This document shows, one piece after another, positions 7,704 to 16,227 of a stretch of 58,978 nucleotides of DNA. Position 1 is the stretch's first letter, and the number at the start of each line of letters is the position of its first letter. The notes beneath the pieces were generated by a model that did no database searches, was not told the DNA's origin, and saw only the letters and a program-made list of their open reading frames with translations. The DNA is from Acidimicrobiaceae bacterium (GTDB lineage Bacteria > Actinomycetota > Acidimicrobiia > Acidimicrobiales > Aldehydirespiratoraceae), in assembly GCA_009837445.1 (NCBI GenBank), contig VXTM01000025.1, positions 1 to 58,978 of the forward strand, read 5' to 3'. The position numbers and the translations under genes were made by a program.

Positions 7704-8546
7704 CTAGGAGCCGTTGGGGTCGAAGTAGGGGCGGTCGCCGTCGATCTCGAGCCGGCGGATGATGCGCTCCTGGGGGAAATGGTCGGCCGCGGACCGGTGC
7801 AGCGTCGAGCGCTCGTCCCAGATGGCCAGATCGCCGTTCTGCCACTGCCACCGGCAGTGCAACGACACCTCGGCGACATGTTCGCGCAGGAACGCAAGAA
7901 CCATGTCGCTCTCGGCTCGGCTCACCCCGGCCACGTGGTCGATGAACCCCTCGGCGTACAACAGGGCCCGCTTGCCGGTCTCTGGATGGGTCCGCACCAG
8001 GGGATGCTCAACCGGTCCGTAGTCGCGGGTGATGGCCTCGCGGATGGCATCGGCGTGCTTGCCGGCCTTCTCGGCCACCCGCTCCAGGTACCCCTCGTTC
8101 GAGTGCACGATCGTCAGCGAGCAGAAGAACTCCTGCACCGCCGGGCTGAGGGTCTCGTAAGCCCGGGTGGCCGAGGCCCACAGGGTGTCGCCACCGAACT
8201 CGGGCACCAGCTCCATATGCAGCAGCGCGGCCTTGGGCGGGTTTGCCGTCCAGGTGACGTCGGTGTGCCAGCGGTCAGCGGCGTTGGGGCTGTCGGGACC
8301 GTCCTTGATGACGGTCATGGTCGGCTCGGTCGCTCCCAGGACCCGGAAGACCGGGTAGATGCTGGGCGTCCCGAAGCGCCGGCCGAGGGCGAGGTGCTCC
8401 TCCTCGGTGAGGTGCGCGCCCCGGAAGAAGATGACCTCGTGCTCCAGGAAGGCCTGGTAGACAGCGTCGAAGTCGAGGTCGGGATCGCGGAGGTCCACGC
8501 CGGTGAGCTCGGCCCCCAGTGCTCCCGCGACTCTCCGGATCTGCAT
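7704..8546 (-). CDS. TauD/TfdA-family Fe(II)/2-oxoglutarate dioxygenase
   Basis: Non-heme iron dioxygenase of 280 residues. It couples decarboxylation of 2-oxoglutarate to hydroxylation of a substrate, often a sulfonate, sulfate ester or aryloxyacid. Iron ligands are visible as H94 and D96 in RWHTDVTW and the distal His near residue 245 in STLHRSAADH. The N-terminus VAGALGAELTGVDLRD and the segment HEVIFFRGAHLTEEEH are typical. ATG 8546 is chosen for the GGGAGG Shine-Dalgarno about 6 nt upstream; upstream in-frame sequence lacks family similarity. It lies close to an LLM oxidoreductase and a sulfatase, which is compatible with organosulfur use but does not prove it. The substrate is unknown. 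Confidence 0.9.
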   Translation of the reverse strand: MQIRRVAGALGAELTGVDLRDPDLDFDAVYQAFLEHEVIFFRGAHLTEEEHLALGRRFGTPSIYPVFRVLGATEPTMTVIKDGPDSPNAADRWHTDVTWTANPPKAALLHMELVPEFGGDTLWASATRAYETLSPAVQEFFCSLTIVHSNEGYLERVAEKAGKHADAIREAITRDYGPVEHPLVRTHPETGKRALLYAEGFIDHVAGVSRAESDMVLAFLREHVAEVSLHCRWQWQNGDLAIWDERSTLHRSAADHFPQERIIRRLEIDGDRPYFDPNGS

Positions 8547-8595
8547 GCGGACCTCCCTGCTGGAACCCGATTCGCTCAACCGCCCGGGACAGTCT

Positions 8596-9798
8596 CTAGT
8601 CAAGCACGGGCCTTGCCAAACCCGCACCGCCCAGAACAGCGTCGTGGAACGTGGCCGCGGCGCGGGCCATGGACCCCGCCACGGTGGCCAGCGCGTCCGG
8701 TGAGGTTGCCCGCTCGGGCGTGTCCGACGGGGTGTGGAAGTCGGGCCCGGCGCCGGTGGTCGACAGCACCGGCACGGCAAGGCGGCTCCACGCCTCGCCC
8801 TCGCCCAGCCATGAGTCCACGTCGTAGCGCAGACCGATCCCGGCACTGTCGAGGGCGTCGGCCACGGACCGGGCGGCGGCTTCCGGAAGGTTGGTCATGC
8901 CGATGCGGCTGCCGATGAGCCGGCGAGAGCCGTCGGCCGCCAAGGACTCCACCGCGACGGACGCTCCGAGATGGACCACGCACGCGGGCGGCTCCACGCC
9001 CCGATCCACGCACCGCTCCACCCAGCGGAAGGCGCCCAGATAGCCGAGTTCGTGGCCTCCGGTGGCGACGATGGTCAGTGGACGGTCGGCGAGCCGCTCG
9101 GCGACGTAGCGCAGCACGGCGATGCCGGTTCCTCTCTCGCCGGCGGCCTCGAACCAGCCGTGCAGCGGCGTGGTCAGCACCAGCCGGCGGCCCGGACGCT
9201 CGTTGTGAACCTCGACATTGGCGGTCCGGCCAGCAGTCAGCCGGGCGCTGAGCCTCAGCCGCACGGTCGACGAGGCCAGAGTGTCGTGGTGGCGGCCGGC
9301 CACCAGCACGGTCGGCAGCCCCGAAGCGGGCCCAGCCAGGTCCCGGTTGATGGCGACCAAGTCACCCTCCATGTGGTCGGTGGTGATCACCAGGGCCTCG
9401 TGTCCGGCCCGTCTGGTCTCGTCGATGAGCGCATCAGCCACGCCGGGATACCCGCCCGACTGGGGATCCAACCGCCGGATGGCCACATCGAAGGTGTCGA
9501 TGTCCCCCGTGAACTCGTAGTACAGGGCGAGGTGGTCGATCGGGCGCCCGTCAGCGGTGAGCTCGCTGCTGACGTCGTAGCGCTCGAACGACACAGTCTC
9601 CGCCGTCACAGCACCCAGGTCGCCGACCAGTTCCTTGATCCACTCGACCGTGGCTAAGCCGCGGTCGGTTCCGGAGCGATGGTGCCCGAGCGCGGCGTAG
9701 TCGCACACGATCCCATAGAGGTCCTCGCCGGAGAAAGAGGTGTGCACCGCGATGGGCGCAGAGGTTACGGGTCGTAAGTGAGTACTGTCGCCACCCAT
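8596..9798 (-). CDS. M28-like metallopeptidase homologue with altered active site
   Basis: About 400 residues; the C-terminal half resembles the M28 (aminopeptidase Y / glutaminyl cyclase-like) fold: TTPLHGWF for the first metal His, AGERGTG where GAxDNxSG is usual, GGHELGYLG where GEE is usual, and PDFHTPSDTPE for the last metal His. Thus the bridging Asp is replaced by Glu and the usual catalytic Glu by His. The protein may be a divergent hydrolase or a non-peptidase. No signal peptide was seen. ATG 9798 overlaps the ATG of the divergent LLM gene in CATG. GTG 9747, with TAACCT 14 nt upstream, is an equally credible start. Confidence 0.7.
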   Translation of the reverse strand: MGGDSTHLRPVTSAPIAVHTSFSGEDLYGIVCDYAALGHHRSGTDRGLATVEWIKELVGDLGAVTAETVSFERYDVSSELTADGRPIDHLALYYEFTGDIDTFDVAIRRLDPQSGGYPGVADALIDETRRAGHEALVITTDHMEGDLVAINRDLAGPASGLPTVLVAGRHHDTLASSTVRLRLSARLTAGRTANVEVHNERPGRRLVLTTPLHGWFEAAGERGTGIAVLRYVAERLADRPLTIVATGGHELGYLGAFRWVERCVDRGVEPPACVVHLGASVAVESLAADGSRRLIGSRIGMTNLPEAAARSVADALDSAGIGLRYDVDSWLGEGEAWSRLAVPVLSTTGAGPDFHTPSDTPERATSPDALATVAGSMARAAATFHDAVLGGAGLARPVLD

Positions 9799-10819
9799 GA
9801 AGATCGACTCGCTGCTCGCCGGCTCGATCATCGAGGCAGGCGCCACAGCCGCCGACCTGGAGGCGGCCGGCTACTCGGGCGCCTGGTCACTGGAGGGACC
9901 CCATGACCCGTTCCTGCCCCTGGCCGTAGCCGCGGCCAGCACCCGCGAGATCGAGTTGGGCACGGCCATTGCGGTGGCGTTCGCCCGCAACCCGATGCTG
10001 CTGGCCAACATCGGCTGGGACCTCCAAACCCTGTCGCAAGGCCGCTTCGTGCTCGGGCTCGGCAGCCAGATCAAGCCCCACATCACCAAGCGCTTCTCGA
10101 TGGAGTGGAGCAGGCCCGCGGCCCGCATGCGGGAGATGGTCCAGGCCGTGCGGGCCATCTGGGACTGCTGGCAGAGCGGCACCCCGCTGCGCTTCCGGGG
10201 CGAGTTCTATCGCCACACCCTGATGACGCCCATGTTCACCCCCAAAGCCAGCGACCTCGGCGACTCCGGTCCGCCGCCGATCTACCTGGCCGGGGTCGGC
10301 CCGCTGATGACCGAAGTGGCCGGCGAGGTGTGCGACGGGTTCCTGTGCCATCCGTTCACCACCGAGAAGTACCTGCGCGAGGTCACACTGCCTGCGCTGG
10401 AGCGGGGCCGGGCCACCGCCGGCGTCGCCTCGATGGACGGCTACGAGATCGCCGGGCCGTCATTCGTGGTGACCGGCGAGAACGACGAGGAGATCGAGGG
10501 CTCCAAGGCGTTCACCCGCCAGCAGATCGCCTTCTACGGCTCGACGCCCGCCTACCGTCCGGTGCTGGAGGTCCACGGCTGGGGCGACCTCCAGACAGAC
10601 CTCAACACCCTGTCCAAGCGGGGCCAGTGGGTCGAGATGGGCAACCTCATCGACGACGAGGTCCTCAACACCTTCGCAGTGGTCGCGGTCCCCGAGGAGA
10701 TCGCCCCGGAGTTGGGCCGCCGCTATGGCGACATCATCAGCCGGATCTCGTTCTACGTGCCCGTGGAGGGCGACCCCGACCGCTGGCAGGCGGTGATAGC
10801 CGCCATCAAGGCCATCTAA
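9797..10819 (+). CDS. LLM-class flavin-dependent oxidoreductase
   Basis: Luciferase-like TIM-barrel enzyme of 340 residues, using reduced FMN or F420. Landmarks are the N-terminal AADLEAAGYSGAWSLEG, strand IELGTAIAVAFARNPM, the LSQGRFVLGLGSQIKPH motif and the PPIYLAGVGP strand. It resembles the F420-associated subgroup of the family, but cofactor choice is inference. ATG 9797 is fixed by TACTGT 8 nt upstream. It is divergent from the M28-like gene and convergent with the sulfatase. Substrate unknown; neighbours suggest breakdown of small organic or organosulfur compounds. Confidence 0.88.
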   Translation: MKIDSLLAGSIIEAGATAADLEAAGYSGAWSLEGPHDPFLPLAVAAASTREIELGTAIAVAFARNPMLLANIGWDLQTLSQGRFVLGLGSQIKPHITKRFSMEWSRPAARMREMVQAVRAIWDCWQSGTPLRFRGEFYRHTLMTPMFTPKASDLGDSGPPPIYLAGVGPLMTEVAGEVCDGFLCHPFTTEKYLREVTLPALERGRATAGVASMDGYEIAGPSFVVTGENDEEIEGSKAFTRQQIAFYGSTPAYRPVLEVHGWGDLQTDLNTLSKRGQWVEMGNLIDDEVLNTFAVVAVPEEIAPELGRRYGDIISRISFYVPVEGDPDRWQAVIAAIKAI

Positions 10820-10833
10820 GCCGGCGTCCGGCT
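10819..10833. terminator. Stem-loop between convergent LLM and sulfatase genes
   Basis: AGCCGG-CGT-CCGGCT is a perfect 6-bp stem with a 3-base loop, starting on the last base of the LLM stop codon and ending just before the sulfatase stop. Placement between convergent genes suggests a bidirectional terminator. There is no T-tract on either side, so this is a weak call. Confidence 0.35.
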
Positions 10834-10835
10834 GC

Positions 10836-12353
10836 TCAGGCCGGGATGCTCACGCGGCTGCTGGCGCCGATCTGGGCGTAGTTCGTGTGGTCGCGCACGT
10901 ATTCGGCGGTCGCGCCACGCACCGGCTCGTAGTCCCAGCCGTGCTCGGCGCCTATCGCGGCCCGTACGACGCGACGGGACCGCTGGGATGCCAGCACCCG
11001 CTCACGGATGGCGTCGCTGTCCCAGCGGGCCCGGACCTCCTGGCCGAAGCCGGCGGCCAACTCGGCAAAATCGGGGTGGCCGGCCAGGTTGGTCCGCTCC
11101 AGCGGATCGGCCTCCACGTCGTACAGCAGCGCCGGATCGGAGTCGCAGTGAACGTACTTGTGGCGGCCCCGTCGGATCATGAAGAGCGGGTGCGACGTCA
11201 GCACGGCCATGTACTCGCCGACGGTCTCGTCCACGTCGTCGGCGCCGCCGGTGGCGAGCTCCCAGAGGCTGCGCCCGGAGACCGGCGTCCCGAACTCGGG
11301 CCAGGCGCCGCCGTCTGAGGCGATGTCGAGCAGGGTGGGCAGCAGGTCGAGCAGCGAGCAGGCGTTGGGCGCAGTCGTGCCCGGCGGAATGCCGGGACCG
11401 GCCATGATCAGCGGCACCCGGGCCGACCGCTCGAAGAACGACATCTTGAAGAACACCCCCCGGTCGCCGAGCATGTCGCCGTGGTCGCTGGTGAGGATGA
11501 CCACGGTGTCGTCCAGGCGACCGGTCTCGGCCAGCGCATCGACCAGGCGGCCGAGCCAGGAGTCGAAGTAGCTGGTGGCCGCGTAGTACCCGTGTCGGGC
11601 TGTGCGGTAGTGGGCCTCCGTGTAGCCGCCGTTGTCGCCCCCGGTGCCCCGGCGGATGCGCAGGGTGTGGGGGTCGACCGCGTCGTCGCCGATGGGATCG
11701 GGCAGGTCGATGTCGTCGTGGTCGTAGAGGTTCCACCACTCGGGACGGGCCTCGTAGGGGTCGTGGGGATGGGTGAACGACGCCACCAGGAAGAACGGCC
11801 GCTCGTCGGTGTGGGGCCGGGCCAGGTCGTAGAGGCGGCGCACGGCTGCAAACCCGACCTCGTCGTCGTAGTCGATCTGGAAGTTGGTGAGCACCGGCCC
11901 GGCGTCGGTCACGGACTCGAAGTCGTAGTACCACTTGCCGGGAGACTCGGCGGTCGCGTCCCAGTTGGCGGCCCAGGCGAAGCCGGACGGGTACACGTCG
12001 GTGGTGAGGCGCTCCTCGAAGCCGTGGAGCTGGTCCGGCCCGACGAAGTGCATCTTGCCCGACAGCGTCGTGCGGTAGCCGGCCAGGCGCAGGTAGTGGG
12101 CCAGGGTGGGGATGGACGCCACGAACTCCGCGCCGTTGTCGAAGGCCCCGATCTCGGACGCCAGACGCCCCGACATAATCGAGAACCTCGATGGCGCGCA
12201 CAGCGGTGAGCTGCAGTAGGCGGCGTCGAAGCGGACTCCCCGCTCGGCCAGCGAGTCCATCGCCGGCGTGCGTACCAGCGGATGCCCGTAGGCGCCGGTG
12301 AAGTGCGGGGCCAGCTGGTCGGCCATTACCACCAGGATGTTGGGCTTGCTCAT
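10836..12353 (-). CDS. Sulfatase family protein (choline-sulfatase-like)
   Basis: Type I sulfatase of 505 residues. The formylglycine signature CAPSR at 52-56 provides the cysteine that must be converted to formylglycine by a separate maturase. Further landmarks are the N-terminal PNILVVMADQLAPH, LSGKMHFVGPDQLHGFEERL (which resembles choline sulfatases), a TSDHGDMLGDRG metal-site segment and SFTHPHDPY. It would hydrolyse a sulfate ester to free sulfate. There is no signal peptide, so it is cytoplasmic. ATG 12353 has TAGCGT 6 nt upstream. No maturase is seen in the window. Phosphonate or other ester specificity cannot be excluded. Confidence 0.9.
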   Translation of the reverse strand: MSKPNILVVMADQLAPHFTGAYGHPLVRTPAMDSLAERGVRFDAAYCSSPLCAPSRFSIMSGRLASEIGAFDNGAEFVASIPTLAHYLRLAGYRTTLSGKMHFVGPDQLHGFEERLTTDVYPSGFAWAANWDATAESPGKWYYDFESVTDAGPVLTNFQIDYDDEVGFAAVRRLYDLARPHTDERPFFLVASFTHPHDPYEARPEWWNLYDHDDIDLPDPIGDDAVDPHTLRIRRGTGGDNGGYTEAHYRTARHGYYAATSYFDSWLGRLVDALAETGRLDDTVVILTSDHGDMLGDRGVFFKMSFFERSARVPLIMAGPGIPPGTTAPNACSLLDLLPTLLDIASDGGAWPEFGTPVSGRSLWELATGGADDVDETVGEYMAVLTSHPLFMIRRGRHKYVHCDSDPALLYDVEADPLERTNLAGHPDFAELAAGFGQEVRARWDSDAIRERVLASQRSRRVVRAAIGAEHGWDYEPVRGATAEYVRDHTNYAQIGASSRVSIPA

Positions 12354-12413
12354 GGCCGGACGCTAGTGGTGCGGTAGAGAGCCGACCGGCCATCCCGCCG
12401 TATTCTTCGAGGG

Positions 12414-13001
12414 ATGCAGGCCGACCGCGACTTCCCACCCAGCTCGGTGGCCGGGGTGCTGCTGACCCACGGAGCGGGCGGCGGCGCAGATCAGCACACG
12501 CTCGTCGCCCTGGACGAAGGGCTCGACATGCCGGTGCGCCGTATCGAGTTCGGATACCGGCGCGAGGGCAGACGGTTCCCCGACCGGGCTCCGAGGCTGA
12601 TCGAGACAGTCCGCGCCGAGACTGAGGCCTTTGCGAGCGATCTGGGCACCACCACGGCCCGGCTGGTGCTGGGCGGGCGCTCGATGGGGGGCCGGATGTG
12701 CTCGATGGCGGTGGCGGAGGGGCTGCCCGCGGCCGGTCTGGCGCTACTCAGCTACCCGCTGCACCCGCCGGGCAAGCCCGACAAGCTACGGGTGGAGCAC
12801 TTCGGCGGCATCGAAGTGCCCACGCTGTTCGTCAGCGGTGACCGCGACCCCTTCGGCACGCCCGAGGAGTTCGCGAACCACCTCGGGGCCATACCGGGCA
12901 GCGTGACCGTCCACTGGCTCGAGGGCCAGGGCCACAACCCCAAGCCCAAGTTCGACACCGAGATCGTTGTGGCGCTGGGCGCCTTCCTGGACGCACTCTG
13001 A
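12414..13001 (+). CDS. Alpha/beta-hydrolase (dienelactone hydrolase / TEX30-like)
   Basis: Compact alpha/beta-hydrolase of 195 residues. The oxyanion loop LLTHGAGGGADQH, nucleophile elbow GGRSMGGRM (catalytic Ser), acid VSGDRDPFG and histidine GQGHNPKPK form a complete Ser-Asp-His triad in the expected order. The closest recalled relatives are the KANL3/TEX30-type hydrolase-like proteins, whose substrates are unknown. ATG 12414 is supported by TATTCT 7 nt upstream. It is divergent from the sulfatase across 60 bp that hold both -10 boxes, and is followed 51 bp on by prfA, which has its own promoter box. Confidence 0.82.
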   Translation: MQADRDFPPSSVAGVLLTHGAGGGADQHTLVALDEGLDMPVRRIEFGYRREGRRFPDRAPRLIETVRAETEAFASDLGTTTARLVLGGRSMGGRMCSMAVAEGLPAAGLALLSYPLHPPGKPDKLRVEHFGGIEVPTLFVSGDRDPFGTPEEFANHLGAIPGSVTVHWLEGQGHNPKPKFDTEIVVALGAFLDAL

Positions 13002-13052
13002 GGCGTCCCGGGCTGCTCAGAGCACATCGGCGGGGCCGGTAGCCTCGGAGAC

Positions 13053-14120
13053 ATGCTGGAGCGGATAGCCGGGCTCGAAGACGAGCTCCGAGACGTAGAG
13101 ATCCGCCTCGGCGACCCCGCGGTGCAGTCCGATCCGCGCCGGCTGGCCGAGCTGGGCCGCCGCCACAAGCAACTGAGCGAGATCGTGGCCGCGGGACAGC
13201 GGCTGCGGGCCGCGGTCGAGGACCTCGACGAGGCCCGCAGGATGCACTCCGCGGCCGACGCCTCCGAGCGGGCCGAGCTGCGCGAGATGATCGACGAGCT
13301 CGAGGCCGCCGTGGACGCGGCCACCGACGAGCTGCGGATGCTGCTGCTTCCGCCCGACCCCAACGAGGGCCGCAACGTGATCGTCGAGATCCGGGGCGCG
13401 GCCGGCGGCGAGGAGGCCAACCTCTTCGCCCGCGACCTGTTCGACATGTACCAGGCCTTCGCCCGCAGGCAACGCTGGAAGCTTGAGCCGCTGGCTGCCT
13501 CACCGTCCGACCTCGGCGGCTATACCGAGGTCAGCGGCCTGATCTCCGGCGATCAGGTGTGGACTCGCATGAAGCACGAGGCCGGCACCCATCGGGTTCA
13601 GCGGGTGCCGGTGACCGAGTCGCAGGGCCGGGTCCATACGTCGTCGGCCACGGTGTCGGTGCTGCCCGAGGCCAAGGAAGTGGACGTGCAGATCGACGAT
13701 GCCGACCTGCAGATCGACGTCTACCGGTCCTCGGGCCCCGGCGGCCAGTCGGTCAACACCACCGACTCGGCGGTGCGGGTCACCCATGTGCCCACCGGCA
13801 TGGTGGTGTCGATGCAGGACGAGAAGAGCCAGCTCCAGAACAAGCAGAAGGCACTGAGGGTGCTGCGTTCGAGGCTGCTGCAGGCCGAGCAGGAGCGGGC
13901 CTCCGCCGAACAGTCGGCGATGCGACGGGGCCAGGTGGGTGGCGGCGACCGGTCCGAGAAGATCCGCACCTACAACATGCGGGAGAACCGGGTGACCGAC
14001 CACCGCATTGGGCTCACCCTTTACAAGCTCGAGCGGGTGCTGGCCGGCGAACTCGACGAGTTGAGCGACGCGCTGGTGCAGGACGAGCAGCGCACGCTGC
14101 TGGCCGGCGACGACGCCTGA
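13053..14120 (+). CDS. prfA: Peptide chain release factor 1
   Basis: Class I release factor for UAA and UAG stop codons. The 355 residues match bacterial RF1. The tripeptide anticodon PVT is present in RVQRVPVTESQGR, and the catalytic GGQ in SSGPGGQSVNTTDSAV; the glutamine there is the methylation target of PrmC, encoded next. The N-terminal region is coiled-coil-like. ATG 13053 lies 7 nt after TAGCCT, indicating a leaderless mRNA for the prfA-prmC-tsaC run. Confidence 0.97.
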   Translation: MLERIAGLEDELRDVEIRLGDPAVQSDPRRLAELGRRHKQLSEIVAAGQRLRAAVEDLDEARRMHSAADASERAELREMIDELEAAVDAATDELRMLLLPPDPNEGRNVIVEIRGAAGGEEANLFARDLFDMYQAFARRQRWKLEPLAASPSDLGGYTEVSGLISGDQVWTRMKHEAGTHRVQRVPVTESQGRVHTSSATVSVLPEAKEVDVQIDDADLQIDVYRSSGPGGQSVNTTDSAVRVTHVPTGMVVSMQDEKSQLQNKQKALRVLRSRLLQAEQERASAEQSAMRRGQVGGGDRSEKIRTYNMRENRVTDHRIGLTLYKLERVLAGELDELSDALVQDEQRTLLAGDDA

Positions 14121-14129
14121 GGACTCCGA

Positions 14130-15053
14130 GTGCCCCAGGCGAGCCGGACGCACGAGACGGACAGCCAGCCCGAGGCGAAGTCGTGGGGCGATCTGCTGTC
14201 TGAGGCACGGCGCCTGCTGTCCGGTAGCGGTGCGTCGGAGACGCCGGAGGTGGATGCCCGCCGCATCGTGGAGGCGGCCTCAGGGGCGTCACCCGCCGAC
14301 TTCGAGAGGGTGCTGGGCGCCCGGGCCACCACGCTGACTGCGGCCCGGTTCTTTTCGATGCTGGAGCGTCGCTGCGCGGGCGAGCCGCTCCAGTACGTGG
14401 TCGGCTCGTGGGGTTTCCGGTCTCTCGACCTGATGGTCGACCGCCGGGTGCTCATACCCAGGCCCGAGACCGAGGTGGTGGCCGGCTGGGCGGTTGATGA
14501 GGTCCAGAGGCTCTCGGACGGCGCAGGCCGCGACCACCAGATGACCGTCGTCGACCTCGGCACCGGGTCGGGTGCCATCGGGTTGTCGGTGGCGGTCGAG
14601 TGCCCGCAGGCCAGAGTGTTCGCCACCGACGTGTCGGCCGACGCGCTGGCGGTGGCCCGGGCCAACCTGGCCGGCCTGGGCCGGGCCGCCGCCCGGGTGA
14701 GCCTGCACGAGGGCGACTGGTTCGACGCGCTGCCCGCCGCATTGCGGGGAGCAGTGGACGTGGTGGTGTCGAACCCGCCCTACATCGGCACCGGCGAGGA
14801 GCTGCCGCCGGTGATAGCCGACTGGGAGCCGCCGGTGGCGCTGTGGTCCGGACCTGCGGGCCACGAAGCGGTCGAGCAGGTGATCGGCGGTGCCTCGCAG
14901 TGGCTCAGGCCGGGCGGGTCCCTGGTCATGGAGGCGGCGTCTCACCGGGCCCAGCAGACGGCGCACATGGTCGCGGAGACCGGTTTCGCCAATGTACGGG
15001 TGGAGCACGACCTAGCCGGCCTTGAGCGGGTCGTGATCGGACGCTTGCCGTGA
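14130..15053 (+). CDS. prmC: Release factor glutamine N5-methyltransferase PrmC
   Basis: SAM-dependent enzyme that methylates the GGQ glutamine of release factors. The 307-residue product has an N-terminal helical domain (SEARRLLSGSGASETPEVDA) and a Rossmann methyltransferase domain with VVDLGTGSGAIGLSVA (SAM binding) and VSNPPYIGTG (the NPPY motif that holds the glutamine amide). GTG 14130 lies 9 nt after the prfA stop. The stop overlaps the tsaC start as GTGA. Adjacency to prfA is a widespread arrangement and supports the assignment. Confidence 0.95.
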   Translation: MPQASRTHETDSQPEAKSWGDLLSEARRLLSGSGASETPEVDARRIVEAASGASPADFERVLGARATTLTAARFFSMLERRCAGEPLQYVVGSWGFRSLDLMVDRRVLIPRPETEVVAGWAVDEVQRLSDGAGRDHQMTVVDLGTGSGAIGLSVAVECPQARVFATDVSADALAVARANLAGLGRAAARVSLHEGDWFDALPAALRGAVDVVVSNPPYIGTGEELPPVIADWEPPVALWSGPAGHEAVEQVIGGASQWLRPGGSLVMEAASHRAQQTAHMVAETGFANVRVEHDLAGLERVVIGRLP

Positions 15054-15682
15054 CCGGCGGTCGCGTCCTTAGCACCCGGACGTTCGAGCAGCGCGAGAAC
15101 GCGGTGGACGCAGCGCTCGCCGCACTGCGACGAGGGGAGCCCGTGGGCGTGCCCACCGACACCGTTTACGGGCTGGCCGTCGACGCGGCCGACGCCGACG
15201 CGATCCAGCAACTCTTCGAGCTCAAGGATCGCCCCGCCGAGCGCAGCATCGCGGTTCTGGTCGCCGACCTGGCTGCAGCCGAGACGCTAGTGGAGCTCAC
15301 GCCAAGCGCACGGCGGCTGGCTGAGCGCTTCTGGCCGGGCCCGCTCACCATCGTGGCGTCGCGCCGGCCAACCGCACCCGCCCATCTCGGCACCGGCGCC
15401 ACCATCGGCGTGCGCCTGCCCGGCGACGACATGATGCAGGCCATTGCCGGTCCAGGACCCCTGGCTGTGACCAGCGCCAACCTCCACGGCGGCCCCACTC
15501 CCTCCACCGCCCAGGGGGTAGCGGGACTGTTCCCCACGCTCGGCCTCGTCGTCGACGGCGGCCCCCGTCCCGGCGCCTCGTCCACTGTCGTGGACATGAC
15601 CGGCGACGTCCCGACGGTGCTGCGAGAGGGCCCGATCAGCCTCGACGAGATCCTGGCCGCAGCCCAGGAGCGGGAGTCCTAG
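15050..15682 (+). CDS. tsaC: L-threonylcarbamoyladenylate synthase (TsaC/Sua5/YrdC family)
   Basis: Makes threonylcarbamoyl-AMP from threonine, bicarbonate and ATP, the first step of the t6A37 modification of ANN-decoding tRNAs. The 210 residues cover the YrdC domain: GEPVGVPTDTVYGLA, LKDRPAERSIAVLV, RFWPGPLTIV and ITSAN-like AVTSANLHGG. The extra C-terminal Sua5 domain is absent. The GTG start overlaps the prmC stop by 4 nt, so it is translationally coupled. The tsaB/D/E partners are not in this window. Confidence 0.93.
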   Translation: MTGGRVLSTRTFEQRENAVDAALAALRRGEPVGVPTDTVYGLAVDAADADAIQQLFELKDRPAERSIAVLVADLAAAETLVELTPSARRLAERFWPGPLTIVASRRPTAPAHLGTGATIGVRLPGDDMMQAIAGPGPLAVTSANLHGGPTPSTAQGVAGLFPTLGLVVDGGPRPGASSTVVDMTGDVPTVLREGPISLDEILAAAQERES

Positions 15683-15692
15683 GATGGCCGCC

Positions 15693-16136
<444 letters not shown>

Positions 16137-16227
16137 ACACCAGCGGCACCGAAATTGACCCGTCCGTAGCTACCGTTCGACAGAGCATCCGCGCCGCGGC
16201 GCACGGCGAAGGAGAATCGAGGAACCC

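Noticed and set aside
7641..7706. Short plus-strand frame of about 21 codons with GAGAGAAGG nearby
   Set aside because: It overlaps the TauD-gene stop region, has no promoter box in the usual position, and no similarity is recognisable.
16137..16227. Possible riboswitch or terminator before glyA (GCGCCGCGGCGC palindrome, TTGACC)
   Set aside because: No T-tract, no consensus of a glycine, SAM or folate riboswitch visible, and no -10 box at proper spacing from TTGACC.
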